Part shown: positions 56,301 through 63,966 of the stretch, one piece after another
Layout: each line of letters opens with the position of its first letter
Numbering within the stretch: position 1 is the stretch's first letter
DNA from: Candidatus Electrothrix aestuarii
GTDB taxonomy: Bacteria > Desulfobacterota > Desulfobulbia > Desulfobulbales > Desulfobulbaceae
DNA length: 64,000 bases
Assembly: GCA_032595685.2 (NCBI GenBank)
Contig: CP159373.1
Coordinates: forward strand, 2,669,501-2,733,500
Direction of reading: 5' to 3'
Program-made: the position numbers and the translations under genes
Notes under the pieces: generated by a model
Told to the model about the DNA's origin: nothing
Databases searched by the model: none
What the model saw: the letters and a program-made list of their open reading frames with translations, nothing else

Positions 56301-56468
56301 TTTGGAAAGGAGTATGGCCCTGCACCTACATATGGTGAAATAAATTTACAATATAGAATGTCTATAATTGGTTATAATGAGCTTTATGATGCTTATAAAA
56401 AATGGAAGCGAAAATGGGAACAGAATGCAACTAAGAAAAATAGAGAAATGAATATAATCTCTCCCTGA
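53391..56468 (+). CDS. Orphan RHS-tip cassette 2, 1025 residues, toxin-44-like tip
   Basis: The fragment starts at a GTG (53391) inside sequence homologous to 47600 of the full-length gene (WTKVHSG against WTQVHSG). It covers the rest of the RHS core, with long stretches that read as identical, up to [23 protein letters not shown]. The tip (about 815-1025) has [16 protein letters not shown] and [14 protein letters not shown], loosely like the W-x-Y-K and D-x-G-N pattern of polymorphic toxin type 44. It has no signal peptide. An immunity candidate follows 36 bases later. It is probably a silent tip reserve. The tip family is a weak call. Confidence 0.75.
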   Translation: [1025 protein letters not shown]

Positions 56469-56504
56469 TAAGGATTTTTTGAGAATATTACTCTAGGAGG
56501 AACC

Positions 56505-56975
56505 TTGGTCAACATTTCTAGTATAATTAAATGGTTGTTATGTATACTTTTGTTTGTTTCGCTAGTCTGTTTTTTTCTCTTTTGGCGAGATATTAAAATG
56601 ATAAGCGATGGAGAAAGATATGAGTACAAGGTATATAAAAGTCCTCAAGGAAAAAAATCATTAACCTTGCTGTTGCATACTGATGGCGCTGGATTTAACT
56701 ATCAAAGTTTCATCTACATTCTGCCTGGAGAGTATAAACAGAAAAAAAAGCCAGCAAATGAGCGATATATAAAGTTCCCAGATGGAACTGGAGTGGCTAT
56801 TGACTGGAAATCAGAAAAATCTGTATCGATTCTATCTGATTCAGAACCCATTGTTAACTCATTAGAGGTAAAAGGTTTTGTCGTTAAAATAAAGGTGGAT
56901 CGGTCATATTTCGATTCGCTAGTTGAAAAAGGGCTCACAAATAAATTCACAAGATACACCTTAGAGGCTGAATAA
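56505..56975 (+). CDS. Membrane-anchored probable immunity protein to orphan cassette 2
   Basis: The 156-residue protein starts with TTG (56505) preceded by an AGGAGG 4 bases upstream. One membrane helix (about 8-28, WLLCILLFVSLVCFFLFW) is followed by an extracytoplasmic domain of beta character (SLTLLLHTDGAGFNYQSF, LEVKGFVVKIKVDRSYF). The single-span design suits an immunity protein that acts at the periplasmic side of the membrane. No family is recognised. The role is inferred from position after the toxin tip. Confidence 0.6.
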   Translation: MVNISSIIKWLLCILLFVSLVCFFLFWRDIKMISDGERYEYKVYKSPQGKKSLTLLLHTDGAGFNYQSFIYILPGEYKQKKKPANERYIKFPDGTGVAIDWKSEKSVSILSDSEPIVNSLEVKGFVVKIKVDRSYFDSLVEKGLTNKFTRYTLEAE

Positions 56976-56981
56976 AGATGT

Positions 56982-57170
56982 TGTGTCGGCAGAATCACCA
57001 GCCGGACAGACAGCAGGAACCTGACCACGGGGTATGATTATACCTCAGGAGGTCGGATAACCACCGAAACCCCGGCCCGGTAACATCACCGAGATCACGG
57101 AAACCTATTTGGATGGTCGGACAAAATCCGTGACCGGTACCGGCGTTGTGCCCCGTTTTTACAGCTACGT
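56982..57170 (+). pseudogene. Decayed RHS-core fragment
   Basis: This stretch matches the full-length RHS gene at about 47383-47560 (GGCAGAATCACCAGCCGGAC, CCCGGTAACATCACCGAGAT and more) but has an extra C (GAAACCCC versus GAGACCC) and other changes that break the frame. No tip follows. It is the tail of a third RHS-core copy and marks the end of the island. Confidence 0.8.
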
Positions 57171-57199
57171 GGGGAAATTAGGGACAGACCCCAATTGAT

Positions 57200-57420
57200 T
57201 GGTGGCCTCCCGCTTGATGCTGCGCCGGACAAGAAGGTTGCTGGCGCAGATTCCCGCCGAGGGCACGATTCGGCTCTGCATTAATCAACGGGACCAATCC
57301 GTCTTTCGCGGTATGAAATCCGTAAACATCAGGAGGTTGCAACAGCTTGGCCTTTGGCAGTGTATTGCTCTGAGTACAGACCCCACGGTTCCACGCGGTA
57401 CGGTCAAAGTACTGTCCTGA
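57200..57420 (+). pseudogene. 3' fragment of radical SAM gene (duplicate)
   Basis: This encodes the last 73 residues (VASRLMLRRTRRLLAQI... to PRGTVKVLS) of the radical SAM protein whose intact copy is at 41601-42623. Protein similarity is high but the DNA has many silent differences, so the two copies are old or came from different strains. The similarity continues past the stop into the terminator hairpin. There is no start codon of its own. Confidence 0.85.
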
Positions 57421-57461
57421 TCGTTTTTATCCATGAGGAGCTTGTGAGCTTCTTCTCTTCC

Positions 57462-58643
57462 CTACTCCCTCACCTTCTCATGCTGCTGATACTTTAGCAG
57501 GTGCTCCTGATAGAGGGCCTTGATCGAATCCTCCTTATTCCCCAGCTTCTCAATCGCCTGTTGCTGAGTGGCAATGGCTTCTTCCCACCTGTCAACTTCC
57601 GCATAGGCAGCAGCCAAGGTGTCTATATACATTGCTTCATTCCAGCCGTCTTTTTCGCAGGCACGTGATGCCAGCTCCACGGCCTCGGTGCCGTTGCGGA
57701 AAGCCGGGTCAGGATCTGTTGCCAGCATCCAGGCAAGGCTATTCAAAGCAGGGACATACCCCTGATCGGCCGATTTTCTTAACCACGATATTCCTTCAGC
57801 CTTGTCTTCCTCATACTCCATGAAAACATCCCCATACTGGAACTGTGCTTCGGGATCACCTGCTTTAGCTTTTTCCCCCAGCTCGACAAATTCAAGGATC
57901 TCGTGGCGTGAACGCCATTGCTCAGACCAGGGTAAATAGGTGACAGAGAGGACCGTCATGGCGGTCAGGAGCGCAAGGGCCAAACTACAGACCGCAACAT
58001 ATGAACGGGCGACAAAGACCATGCCTATGCAAAGCCCGAACAGAAACCCTGCAATATGTGCCTCATTGGCGATGTTCATTACATCGAAGTGGGTGAGAAC
58101 GATGCACGCGCCAAGCCAGATGAGCAGCCATTGCACCGTCCTTTTGTCAAAGATCTGCTGATAATGAGGATACACCCGCCGCGCCACAATCCCAAACCCA
58201 AACATCGCATAGACAACCCCGGAAAAGCCGATGCCTGTCTGATCCGTGAACAGCAGCTGCACCCCGGAGCTGACAATAGCGGCAGCAAGGATAAAGGCGA
58301 GATAGGTCTTGCGTCCCATGCTCGGTTCAAGTATGCGCCCGAAGTCTTTAGTCCACCACATATTGAACAGGATATGCCAGAAATCGAAATGCACGAATGC
58401 AGCCGTGACCAGGGCCCAGACTGCACCGGTCCAGATCCGGAAACCTCGCGGAGCCACGGTATTCGCGACATCTGTGTAGTATGGCAGATCTTCGGCAAAG
58501 TTCAGGTAGGCCCAGATGACTGCACAGAGGCAGATCACGGTATAGGTGATCCACGGGGTTTGCTGCTGCTCGGGTGCCGATTCTCCTTGCTCATGAGCAG
58601 GGAAAGGGTGTTCTGTCGTATTCAGCTGTGTTGACTCGGTCAT
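57462..58643 (-). CDS. Rhomboid-family intramembrane protease with C-terminal TPR/Sel1-like repeats
   Basis: The 393-residue protein has several membrane helices. The rhomboid site is clear: His90-x3-Asn94 in FWHILFNMWW, catalytic Ser141 in GIGFSGVVYAMFG, and catalytic His196 in ANEAHIAGFLFG. The C-terminal 140 residues carry Sel1/TPR-type repeats (AKAGDPEAQFQYGDVF, ISWLRKSADQGYVPALNSLAWM). The protein cleaves membrane helices of unknown substrates; the repeats may bring substrates or partners. A single gene on the minus strand, facing the radical SAM fragment. Confidence 0.92.
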   Translation of the reverse strand: MTESTQLNTTEHPFPAHEQGESAPEQQQTPWITYTVICLCAVIWAYLNFAEDLPYYTDVANTVAPRGFRIWTGAVWALVTAAFVHFDFWHILFNMWWTKDFGRILEPSMGRKTYLAFILAAAIVSSGVQLLFTDQTGIGFSGVVYAMFGFGIVARRVYPHYQQIFDKRTVQWLLIWLGACIVLTHFDVMNIANEAHIAGFLFGLCIGMVFVARSYVAVCSLALALLTAMTVLSVTYLPWSEQWRSRHEILEFVELGEKAKAGDPEAQFQYGDVFMEYEEDKAEGISWLRKSADQGYVPALNSLAWMLATDPDPAFRNGTEAVELASRACEKDGWNEAMYIDTLAAAYAEVDRWEEAIATQQQAIEKLGNKEDSIKALYQEHLLKYQQHEKVRE

Positions 58644-58806
58644 AGCAGGAGGGGTATTGATATATTTATCTTTTATTGTTCTTCCTGGGTGGGTCCAGGA
58701 GCCATGCCAGGCAGAGCAGGCCTATATCCAGGGGGATGATCCAGGCAAGCATCTTCGAGAGCGATTGAGAGCCAACGGCGGAGGGTTGTTGATGGGATTG
58801 CTGGCA

Positions 58807-59364
58807 TTAAAACTCATCAGGTTGCCAGACAATACATCGTCCGCCTGAAACGCGACCGAGCCATGATAGCTTGGCTCCATATTCTTTGCCCCAATAATCA
58901 ATTATATCAGGCCAGTCAGGGTGAGGACGACGATTTCTTTTTGTTTCATAATCCGTAAACCACCATCTATTTATGATAGTAACCGGTTCTTTAGGTGGAT
59001 TGACTGTCTTTTTATCATTTAATGGCAGTTGCAGGAAATATGAATGACACCACTCGGACAAATCAAGTCTTAGATCTGTTGCTTGTTTCTTTTTTCCTGG
59101 AATTCCAGTTGATGCCACTTCACCTAACCATATTTCTGATAACTTTGATATCTCCGCTAATTTATGATGGTTATTTCCCATGCGAGAGCTTAACTTTTTA
59201 GAAATCCCAACATATTGAAGTGTTGGCTTTCCTCTTTGATACGGAGTTTTTCCTGTCACCATATATAAACCATCTTCGTAATCTGCATTAAGGGCTACTC
59301 TCGCCTCTTCTAAGCTAAAATATGGCCCATACCAGTCTATAACGATTGCGATATGCTTCATCAT
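58807..59364 (-). CDS. GIY-YIG-like protein, hypothetical
   Basis: The 185-residue protein has GLYMVTGKTP followed 12 residues later by LQYVGISKKLSSRM, the two strands and the following Arg/Lys helix that start the GIY-YIG nuclease fold. WCHSYFLQLPLNDKKT and a W-rich C-terminus are without known relatives. If active, it would be a nuclease working on branched or nicked DNA, but the catalytic Glu was not clearly found. Either of the two ATGs at 59364 and 59361 could start it. Confidence 0.55.
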   Translation of the reverse strand: MMKHIAIVIDWYGPYFSLEEARVALNADYEDGLYMVTGKTPYQRGKPTLQYVGISKKLSSRMGNNHHKLAEISKLSEIWLGEVASTGIPGKKKQATDLRLDLSEWCHSYFLQLPLNDKKTVNPPKEPVTIINRWWFTDYETKRNRRPHPDWPDIIDYWGKEYGAKLSWLGRVSGGRCIVWQPDEF

Positions 59365-59784
59365 AAAAACTAATAAATAATTCTATAGGTTCTGTATAAT
59401 TTCATCATAAATATACATCTGAAAAAGGATACCCCTCTTAGCAGTCTACCGCAACAACTTTACCTCCTGTTTCCCCCGCACTACTTCCCGATACAACCCC
59501 TGCTTATCGCACGATAAGCCCTCCCCTTTTCACCCTATATCCCTATAGAGCAACCAGGGTCTCTCTTATAGAGCAACTAAGGTTCCTCTCTCAGAGAAAC
59601 ACTGGTTGCTCTTATTGAGACACTAGGGTTGCTTATACAGAGCCACCCTGGTTCCTCTCATTCTACCTCACTCTAAGCACAGTAACAGGAATACTGTTGA
59701 CAAAGGAGAAACAGCGCTTTAGTCTGCATACATCACACGTACGCCCTACCTTCCCTTGCCCACCCTTACAACAGGAGAATACAC
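59365..59784. other. 420-base intergenic region with repeat array
   Basis: No gene is seen. The first 180 bases are AT-rich and probably hold the promoter for the GIY-YIG-like gene. The centre holds five short repeats (59544-59659). A good ACAGGAGA ribosome binding site for the HU-like gene is just before 59785. Confidence 0.6.
59544..59659. repeat. Five imperfect 22-24 bp tandem palindromic repeats
   Basis: Units start at 59544, 59567, 59591, 59613 and 59635. The consensus is close to AGAGCAAC-TAGG-GTTGCTCT, itself palindromic, with variation between units. There are no spacers, so it is not a CRISPR array. Placement 125 bases before the HU/DUF4469 gene suggests a protein-binding or regulatory array. 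This is inference. Confidence 0.6.
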
Positions 59785-60861
59785 ATGTCTACTATCCAAT
59801 GGCGGCCCCAGGTCAACGCCCTAACAAAACCTCTGTCCTACCGCATCCAGTACGTCCCACGCAATACGGCTGGCTACAAGGAGATGGCCACAGATATCTC
59901 CTCTTCCCACCCCATCTACAGCGCAGATCTGGTCCTGGCCCTCGCGCCCCTGATCATGGACTGGATTCAGGAGCGCCTATGCAACGGCGACCAGGTCACC
60001 CTCAAAGATGCTTTTAACTTCCGCACCTCCTTTACCGGCAAGTTAAACCATCCCAATGACCCTTTGCCGGAGAAGAAAGACTTCCTCCATGTCCGGGTCA
60101 CGCCCTCCCGTCCCTTTGTCCAGAAGATACGGCAAAAGGCCCGACTGGAGCGCTTGCCCATGAATGAAAAGCTGCCCCTGATCACCTCCTGCCAGGACAC
60201 CGTGCTCAAGCTCCCTGATGTCCTGAACCCGGCGGGGATCCTTCTCTTACGCGGGACCAATCTCTTCTTTGATAATGATGAGCCCAAGGCAGGCTGTGTG
60301 CTCAGGGGCAGCCAAAGCGGCGAGACCCGCCAGCATAGCTATGGCCCCATCTCCAACACCGAAGTCCTGCTCATACCGGACATCCCGGCCCAGGAGAACC
60401 CGTGGAATAACGAATACCTCCTCAGCCTCACAACCCACTACACCGCGCACGGCACCCAGCGCTCCGGCGTCTACCGACACAGGCTGCGCACGCCGCTCCA
60501 GGTGCCTGGCCTTGGTCAGAGCAATCCGCTGGAGACCGGTATCCTTAGCGGCAGTGGCGCTACGCCCCTGGTTGTCATTACCGGCGGCACGGTCAGTGCA
60601 GACACCCAGGTCCGTATCCAGGCCCTTCTTGACCGGAGAGCCGACCGGGTCCTTGTCCGTCTCCTGGATATGAAAAGAGAGGGAGCCATAGGCCAGGAGG
60701 TAAGCATGCAAGAGGACGGGGAATATACTCTGTCAGGCCCGAATGATTCAGCTGTCAGCAGCCTGGTAATCAAGGTGCAGGACTATGCAGCCCTGAAGAA
60801 GTTGATCCGTGATAACTACAGCGGCAACTTGGTGGATATTCTGGATGTCACGACAGGATAA
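59785..60861 (+). CDS. HU-like/DUF4469 domain protein
   Basis: This 358-residue soluble protein has a first half (about 45-125) that looks like the HU-related DNA-binding fold seen with DUF4469 (VLALAPLIMDWIQERL...VTLKDAFNFRTSFTGKL). The middle (LNPAGILLLRGTNLFFD...) and the C-terminal Ig-like part (TPLVVITGGTVSADTQVRI) follow the DUF4469 pattern. Such proteins are common in Bacteroidetes and occur in others. They may be nucleoid or surface factors; their role is not established. An ACAGGAGA site precedes ATG 59785. Confidence 0.7.
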   Translation: MSTIQWRPQVNALTKPLSYRIQYVPRNTAGYKEMATDISSSHPIYSADLVLALAPLIMDWIQERLCNGDQVTLKDAFNFRTSFTGKLNHPNDPLPEKKDFLHVRVTPSRPFVQKIRQKARLERLPMNEKLPLITSCQDTVLKLPDVLNPAGILLLRGTNLFFDNDEPKAGCVLRGSQSGETRQHSYGPISNTEVLLIPDIPAQENPWNNEYLLSLTTHYTAHGTQRSGVYRHRLRTPLQVPGLGQSNPLETGILSGSGATPLVVITGGTVSADTQVRIQALLDRRADRVLVRLLDMKREGAIGQEVSMQEDGEYTLSGPNDSAVSSLVIKVQDYAALKKLIRDNYSGNLVDILDVTTG

Positions 60862-60957
60862 GCAGAGAGCTTACGGAGAAGCTTACAGAGAAGCTTGTGA
60901 AATGATACGGAGCAGATTGTGGTGGAGTTCTGCGGAAGAAATGGAGGAAATATAATG

Positions 60958-60985
60958 AAGGGCATGTGAACGTCACACGCCCTTT
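60958..60985. terminator. Hairpin between convergent genes
   Basis: AAGGGC-A-TGTG / CACA-C-GCCCTT with a short loop, centred between the plus-strand HU-like gene and the minus-strand SH3 protein gene. The T run is short, so termination is likely but not certain. Confidence 0.6.
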
Positions 60986-61036
60986 GACAAGCATTGAAGA
61001 GGGGTAGCCGCCTTCTCAAGGCCTTACCTACTGTTG

Positions 61037-61786
61037 TTAATACCCATCGTTCACAGGGTATGGAAGTGCGGGCTGCGTTGGACTGAGAAGTAATTTGCCA
61101 TCCTTATAGCTAAAGACGATCTCCTGTCCATTCCTGATCATCTCCATAACCATTTGGGCAACGTCCCTATCATTAGTTTTTCCGTCATCTTTCTTTTCTG
61201 AACGTTCTGGTTCGTCTTGCGGGAAGAGAGAATAGAAATCAAGCAAATCCTCCCAAATGTACCCTATAGTTCCTTGATCATCCACCTTGTACCAAGAGCC
61301 CTTTCTGTCGCCAACATAGCCTTCGATGGGATCGCTCTGTAACTTGATGATTTTGCCCTCCGGTATACAGCCTATTTGGGGGGAGTCGATGCTTGAGCTT
61401 GCCCGTATATTAATATATCCGTTGCCATTGATTCTAATCTTGGCAATGTCCTTTGGTTCTGAACGGGATGAGAATCTATAGAAATTCAAGAGGTGGCTTA
61501 AAACAAAACCTGTTTGCTTCCTGTATTCGACCTGATGCCATTCCGTGGGGATTCTGTCGATGGTCCCTGCAAAGGGCCCGTCAAGGATCTGGACAAAGTC
61601 GCCTTCCGGTATCCATCCCACTGGCTGGGAGTCCGCATTGGGATTTTCTGTCATGAGAACATAGCCATCCCCGTTGATTTTGATTTCCCCAATCTCAGGG
61701 CGAGGCGCAGCGTTGGCAGCACTACTGATAAAGCTGGATACCAGCAGGAACATGAGACAAAAAGAAAGATAATGACGTGGGTGCAT
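61037..61786 (-). CDS. Exported protein with two bacterial SH3 domains
   Basis: The 249-residue protein has a signal peptide (HYLSFCLMFLLVSSFISSAANA). Two repeats follow (about 32-102 and 112-188), each starting G-E/A-I/K-I-x-G-x-G-Y-V/I and ending with a W-H/Y-Q/K-V strand and GFVLSHLLNFY or GYIWEDLLDFY. These match the SH3_3-type domain, which binds cell-wall peptides or peptidoglycan. A charged tail with KDDGKTNDRDVAQ follows. It is a periplasmic protein of unknown task, alone on the minus strand. Confidence 0.82.
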   Translation of the reverse strand: MHPRHYLSFCLMFLLVSSFISSAANAAPRPEIGEIKINGDGYVLMTENPNADSQPVGWIPEGDFVQILDGPFAGTIDRIPTEWHQVEYRKQTGFVLSHLLNFYRFSSRSEPKDIAKIRINGNGYINIRASSSIDSPQIGCIPEGKIIKLQSDPIEGYVGDRKGSWYKVDDQGTIGYIWEDLLDFYSLFPQDEPERSEKKDDGKTNDRDVAQMVMEMIRNGQEIVFSYKDGKLLLSPTQPALPYPVNDGY

Positions 61787-61986
61787 AATGTTGATCCTCG
61801 CTCAAGAAGAGCATGAACAATGCTTACAAGGTGGTACGAAAATGAGCTGCTCATTTCGCAGGAGCTACAAGTAAACCAAAAGACAGCTTATTCATTTTTC
61901 CTCAGAGATGTCAAGTGTATTTTCTTGTTCTGTTATGGATGAAAGGGACTGTATCGAATAAAAAACTGAAAAGTGCGGCTTGCCCC

Positions 61987-63393
61987 TTATTGTTTAAACT
62001 CCTCACGCTTGAGCCCATATTTTTTCATCAGCTTATGGAGCTGTCGGGTACTGACGCCAGCAGCCTCTGCGCTGCGGTTGATCTTCCCCTTCTTACTGCT
62101 CAGCACCTCCTTGAGGTAGCAGCGCTCAATCTCCTCAATGCCCCGCCTGCGCACCTCGGCCAGGGGCAGCATGGTGTCCATCTGGATTCTTGTCAGGGTA
62201 TCGTCATGGACAAAGAGTTCTGCCGGGAAGCTGTCCGGCAGGAGCATGGAAGAGCGTTCAATAATGCAGGAGCGCTCAATGATGTTTTCCAGTTCACGGA
62301 TATTCCCTGGCCAGGAGTACCGAAGAAAGGCATCTATCACCTGGGGATGGATATCGATGATCTCTTTGGCGTAGAGCCGGTTGAACCTGCGGATAAAGCC
62401 CTCGGTGAGGCCGGGGATGTCCTCTTTGCGCTCGCGCAGAGGAGGCAGTTCAATGGGAAAGACATTGAGGCGGTAATAGAGGTCCTGGCGGAATCTTTTT
62501 TCCTCGCAGAGTTGCTTGAGGTTCTCGTTGGTCGCCGCAATAACCCGGACATTGACCTTGGTGTCGTGTTCACTGCCTATTCGCTGGAGACAGCCATCCT
62601 GAAGGACCTGGAGCAGTTTTATCTGGGCTGATGGCGTGATGGTGCCAATCTCATCAAGGAAGATCGTGCCGTTATTGGCTACCTCGAATCTCCCCTGTTT
62701 TTTCTTGATCGCCCCGGTAAAGGCCCCTTTCTCATGACCAAAGAGCTCGCTCTCCAGCAGGGTGTCAGGTATTGCCCCGCAATGAACACTGATAAAGGGC
62801 TCGTCCCGTCGGTTGCTGTGTTTGTGGATGAGCCCGGCCAGCACTCCTTTTCCTGTCCCGGTCTCGCCAGTGAGCAACACCGTACTTTTCGTTGGAGCTA
62901 CTGCCCGGACATCTTCAAAGACTTTATGCATGGCTGGGCAGCTTGTCTGGATAAAAGGCGCTGCATCACGGCCCCAGAACTGATCCCTGAGATAATCCAG
63001 CTCGGACTGAACCTGCTGGGAATCCTTCAGGTTGTTGATGACCAAGCGGATTTCATCGGCAATGATGGGGTACATGATGTAGTCACTGGCCCCCTGTTTT
63101 ACCGTAGCAACCGCTTCCCGTAGCATCTCCTGTGAGGTCATGACCACGATATCCAGGCTCGGGTATTGGAGCCAGAAGGGTTGCAGGGTTGCCTTGTAAC
63201 TGCTTCCATGAGCTGCGGCTGTCTCCCGCAGGATTTCCATATCAACAAAGAGTGCTTCGCAGCGATGAACGCTGAGAGTGCGCAATGCCGCATCCAGAGA
63301 GGGGCAGGAAAAGATATGGGCCCCTTGGGTGCAGCTTTCCTGAAACACGGCCAGCACCTCAGGGGCCTGACTGATAAGCAAAATAGTACGCAT
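61987..63393 (-). CDS. Sigma-54-dependent transcriptional activator with degenerate receiver
   Basis: The 468-residue protein has an N-terminal receiver-like domain (1-125). It keeps Asp51 (ALFVDMEIL), but the acidic pair near the start is absent and the conserved Lys before Pro is Tyr108 (DYIMYPI), so phosphorylation control is doubtful. The AAA+ domain (145-380) has Walker A GETGTGKG (176-183), the sigma-54 contact loop GAFTGA (223-228) and the ATNENL sensor region. A Fis-type HTH closes it (INRSAEAAGVSTRQLHKLMKKYGL). It would activate sigma-54 promoters; its targets are not evident here. Confidence 0.93.
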   Translation of the reverse strand: MRTILLISQAPEVLAVFQESCTQGAHIFSCPSLDAALRTLSVHRCEALFVDMEILRETAAAHGSSYKATLQPFWLQYPSLDIVVMTSQEMLREAVATVKQGASDYIMYPIIADEIRLVINNLKDSQQVQSELDYLRDQFWGRDAAPFIQTSCPAMHKVFEDVRAVAPTKSTVLLTGETGTGKGVLAGLIHKHSNRRDEPFISVHCGAIPDTLLESELFGHEKGAFTGAIKKKQGRFEVANNGTIFLDEIGTITPSAQIKLLQVLQDGCLQRIGSEHDTKVNVRVIAATNENLKQLCEEKRFRQDLYYRLNVFPIELPPLRERKEDIPGLTEGFIRRFNRLYAKEIIDIHPQVIDAFLRYSWPGNIRELENIIERSCIIERSSMLLPDSFPAELFVHDDTLTRIQMDTMLPLAEVRRRGIEEIERCYLKEVLSSKKGKINRSAEAAGVSTRQLHKLMKKYGLKREEFKQ

Positions 63394-63671
63394 ACCTCAC
63401 CATGTGAACATGAACTCAAGGTTCTTTTTTTCGGATACTCTGAACTGAAGATTCTCAATATCTTGCTGTCGCCTGATATGCAAGAAATAATGTGCATTCC
63501 ATAGCGCTTTCTTTTCCTTCTTCTATGTTTGGGGGCCAGTGAAGAAGAACTTTGAGTTCTGCTGGGGGATGTGCTGTTTGAAAGGAAATCTTATTATAAC
63601 AATATGATGTTCTTTGGTATGGCTTTTGCTATAGAGACAGCAGGGATGATTTAATGTATAGAGGAGACCTT

Positions 63672-63854
63672 ATGAAAATCAAGAGATGCCCTACCTGCGG
63701 TGGCAAGATCAAAATCTATTATGATCATGAACCTGGTGATGAAGTATATTGCGAGGATTGTGAAAAAGAATTTCAGTTAATGAGCCTGAGTCCAATCGTG
63801 CTGGAGTCCTTTGGTCGCGACGAGGAATACTATTTCGAGGAGGATGAGTATTAA
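63672..63854 (+). CDS. LysW-like small zinc-binding protein
   Basis: The protein has 60 residues starting MKIKRCPTCGGKIKIYYDHEPGDEVYCEDCEKEF: two CxxC pairs with the PGDEVYC-type linker, very like the N-terminal zinc-ribbon of LysW (amino-group carrier) proteins. The end is acidic (YYFEEDEY) but lacks the final W-G-E of LysW that is charged with the amino acid. AGGAG precedes ATG 63672; an earlier in-frame ATG at 63654 is less likely. No lysine or arginine biosynthesis genes are nearby, so it is more likely a relative with another role. Confidence 0.8.
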   Translation: MKIKRCPTCGGKIKIYYDHEPGDEVYCEDCEKEFQLMSLSPIVLESFGRDEEYYFEEDEY

Positions 63855-63888
63855 GCAGGTTAAGCAGGATGGACAGGTCAGCAAAAAA

Positions 63889-63966
63889 GCAGGGCCTGTA
63901 CTCTATTCGGTGGGGGGCTCATTTAGAGAGCTTCTGGCGGAGAGCGCACAGGCCCTGCTTTTCTTT
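63889..63966 (+). terminator. Terminator after LysW-like gene
   Basis: GCAGGGCCTGT (63889-63899) pairs with ACAGGCCCTGC (63948-63958) around a loop of about 48 bases that itself folds (GCTC / GAGC-like). A T-rich TTTTCTTTT follows. Confidence 0.72.

Noticed and set aside
42400-57450. Integrase-mediated genomic island with att sites
   Set aside because: No integrase, tRNA or short exact direct repeat is seen. The flanking repeat is about 220 bp and diverged, more like homologous recombination.
58056-58634. 192-residue plus-strand frame opposite the rhomboid gene
   Set aside because: The minus strand encodes a complete rhomboid with its catalytic residues; the plus frame has no domain.
59544-59659. 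Possible CRISPR array
   Set aside because: Units are 22-24 bp, follow each other without spacers, vary in sequence, and no cas gene is present.
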